Both the position numbers and the translations under genes were made by a program. Below are positions 28,549 through 28,779 of a DNA stretch of 28,779 nt, piece by piece (position 1 is the first letter of the stretch; each line of letters opens with the position of its first letter). Location: positions 1 through 28,779 of the IMG/VR virus record IMGVR_UViG_3300044638_003291, one strand, 5' to 3'. Source of the DNA: a virus. The notes under the pieces were generated by a model. It saw only the letters and a list, made by a program, of their open reading frames with translations, had not been told where the DNA came from and searched no databases.

Positions 28549-28779
28549 TTGAAGAAAATTCTTTCCTACCTACTATTAATTCCAATAATATCTGCTACAA
28601 TGATGTTTTTGATTCTGCCAGCAACCCAGGCAAACACTCCGCTTGTATGCAATATGTCTACAGTTACTGGAGATGATGATGGATCTTTTCCAATGACTCT
28701 TCCATTCAGTCTTCAGTTAGGAAATACTAACTACAATAAAATATATTACAGCACAAATGGTCTTATGTCATTTGGACAA
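28549..28779 (+). CDS. Secreted protein, 3' end missing
   Basis: The frame starts at TTG 28549, behind AGGAG, and runs to the window edge. It begins with a signal peptide (K-K-I-L-S-Y-L-L-L-I-P-I-I-S-A, ending near A-T-Q-A-N), then N-T-P-L-V-C-N and L-P-F-S-L-Q-L-G-N-T-N-Y-N with Y-S-T-N-G-L-M-S-F-G. The S-T-N-G-x-x-S-F-G pattern is common in secreted adhesion-like domains of the nidogen type. Other starts in the frame were not found, and the 13-base spacing from AGGAG is long, so the start is moderately sure. Confidence 0.6.
   Translation, partial: MKKILSYLLLIPIISATMMFLILPATQANTPLVCNMSTVTGDDDGSFPMTLPFSLQLGNTNYNKIYYSTNGLMSFGQ

Noticed and set aside
1-28779. Integrated prophage with attachment site or integrase
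   Set aside because: No integrase, excisionase or host flanking genes were seen, and the tRNAs are intact phage-type genes with no duplicated end next to them.

Overview
The window is a 28.8 kb piece of an AT-rich, tailed double-stranded DNA phage that most likely infects an actinobacterium. The phage assignment rests on a terminase pair, very large repeat-rich tail or fibre proteins, two peptidoglycan hydrolases and six tRNA genes in densely packed genes that are all on the + strand. The actinobacterial host is inferred from a WhiB-type iron-sulfur regulator, a DUF7455-like zinc protein, an actinobacterial-style secreted lytic transglycosylase and several apparently leaderless promoters, where an ATG sits exactly where transcription should start. 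The low GC and a tRNA-Arg(TCT) fit AGA-rich coding, as in phages of small-genome aquatic Actinobacteria. The exact host cannot be read from the sequence.

Layout. 1-3276: replication/recombination and small metabolic genes, namely a Cas4/RecB-like PD-(D/E)XK nuclease (cut by the window edge), a zinc-finger protein, a RuvC-like resolvase, a small HTH protein, a sugar glycosyltransferase, a sugar nucleotidyltransferase, a DUF3310 protein and an FmdB-like zinc ribbon. 3293-5997: terminase small and large subunits plus an acidic protein. No portal or capsid gene follows. 5994-7510: five tRNAs (Tyr, Asn, Gly, Met, Arg) mixed with a DUF6065-like gene and the DUF7455-like gene. 7571-10576: an M23 endopeptidase, a terminator that carries a promoter in its stem, ten small genes (among them a PNKP-type phosphatase and a one-helix membrane peptide), then a secreted lytic transglycosylase. 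10640-11231: tRNA-Thr, thioredoxin and a small Cys-rich protein.

11248-19704: four adhesion or tail proteins of 1169, 978, 225 and 437 residues. The last is a LamG-like domain apparently interrupted by a 24-cysteine insert. 19715-21767: a two-gene cassette present twice in tandem (an IGWxY protein plus a DUF6065-like protein). The third DUF6065-like paralogue lies in the tRNA region. 21767-25687: a methyltransferase with a degenerate motif IV, two glycosyltransferases, a Cys-rich protein and a nucleotide-sugar epimerase/dehydratase. 25677-28779: a perfect promoter drives a secreted subtilisin-like protease. It is followed by a SLOG-like protein, small proteins, WhiB, and two secreted proteins, the second cut by the window edge.

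Working together: the terminase packages DNA. The fibre proteins and the duplicated cassette probably form or modify the host-binding surface. The glycosyltransferases and nucleotide-sugar enzymes probably decorate virion or host glycans. The M23 enzyme and the transglycosylase attack the wall. WhiB may alter host transcription. Almost every gene overlaps or abuts the next, and only one clear intrinsic terminator was seen.
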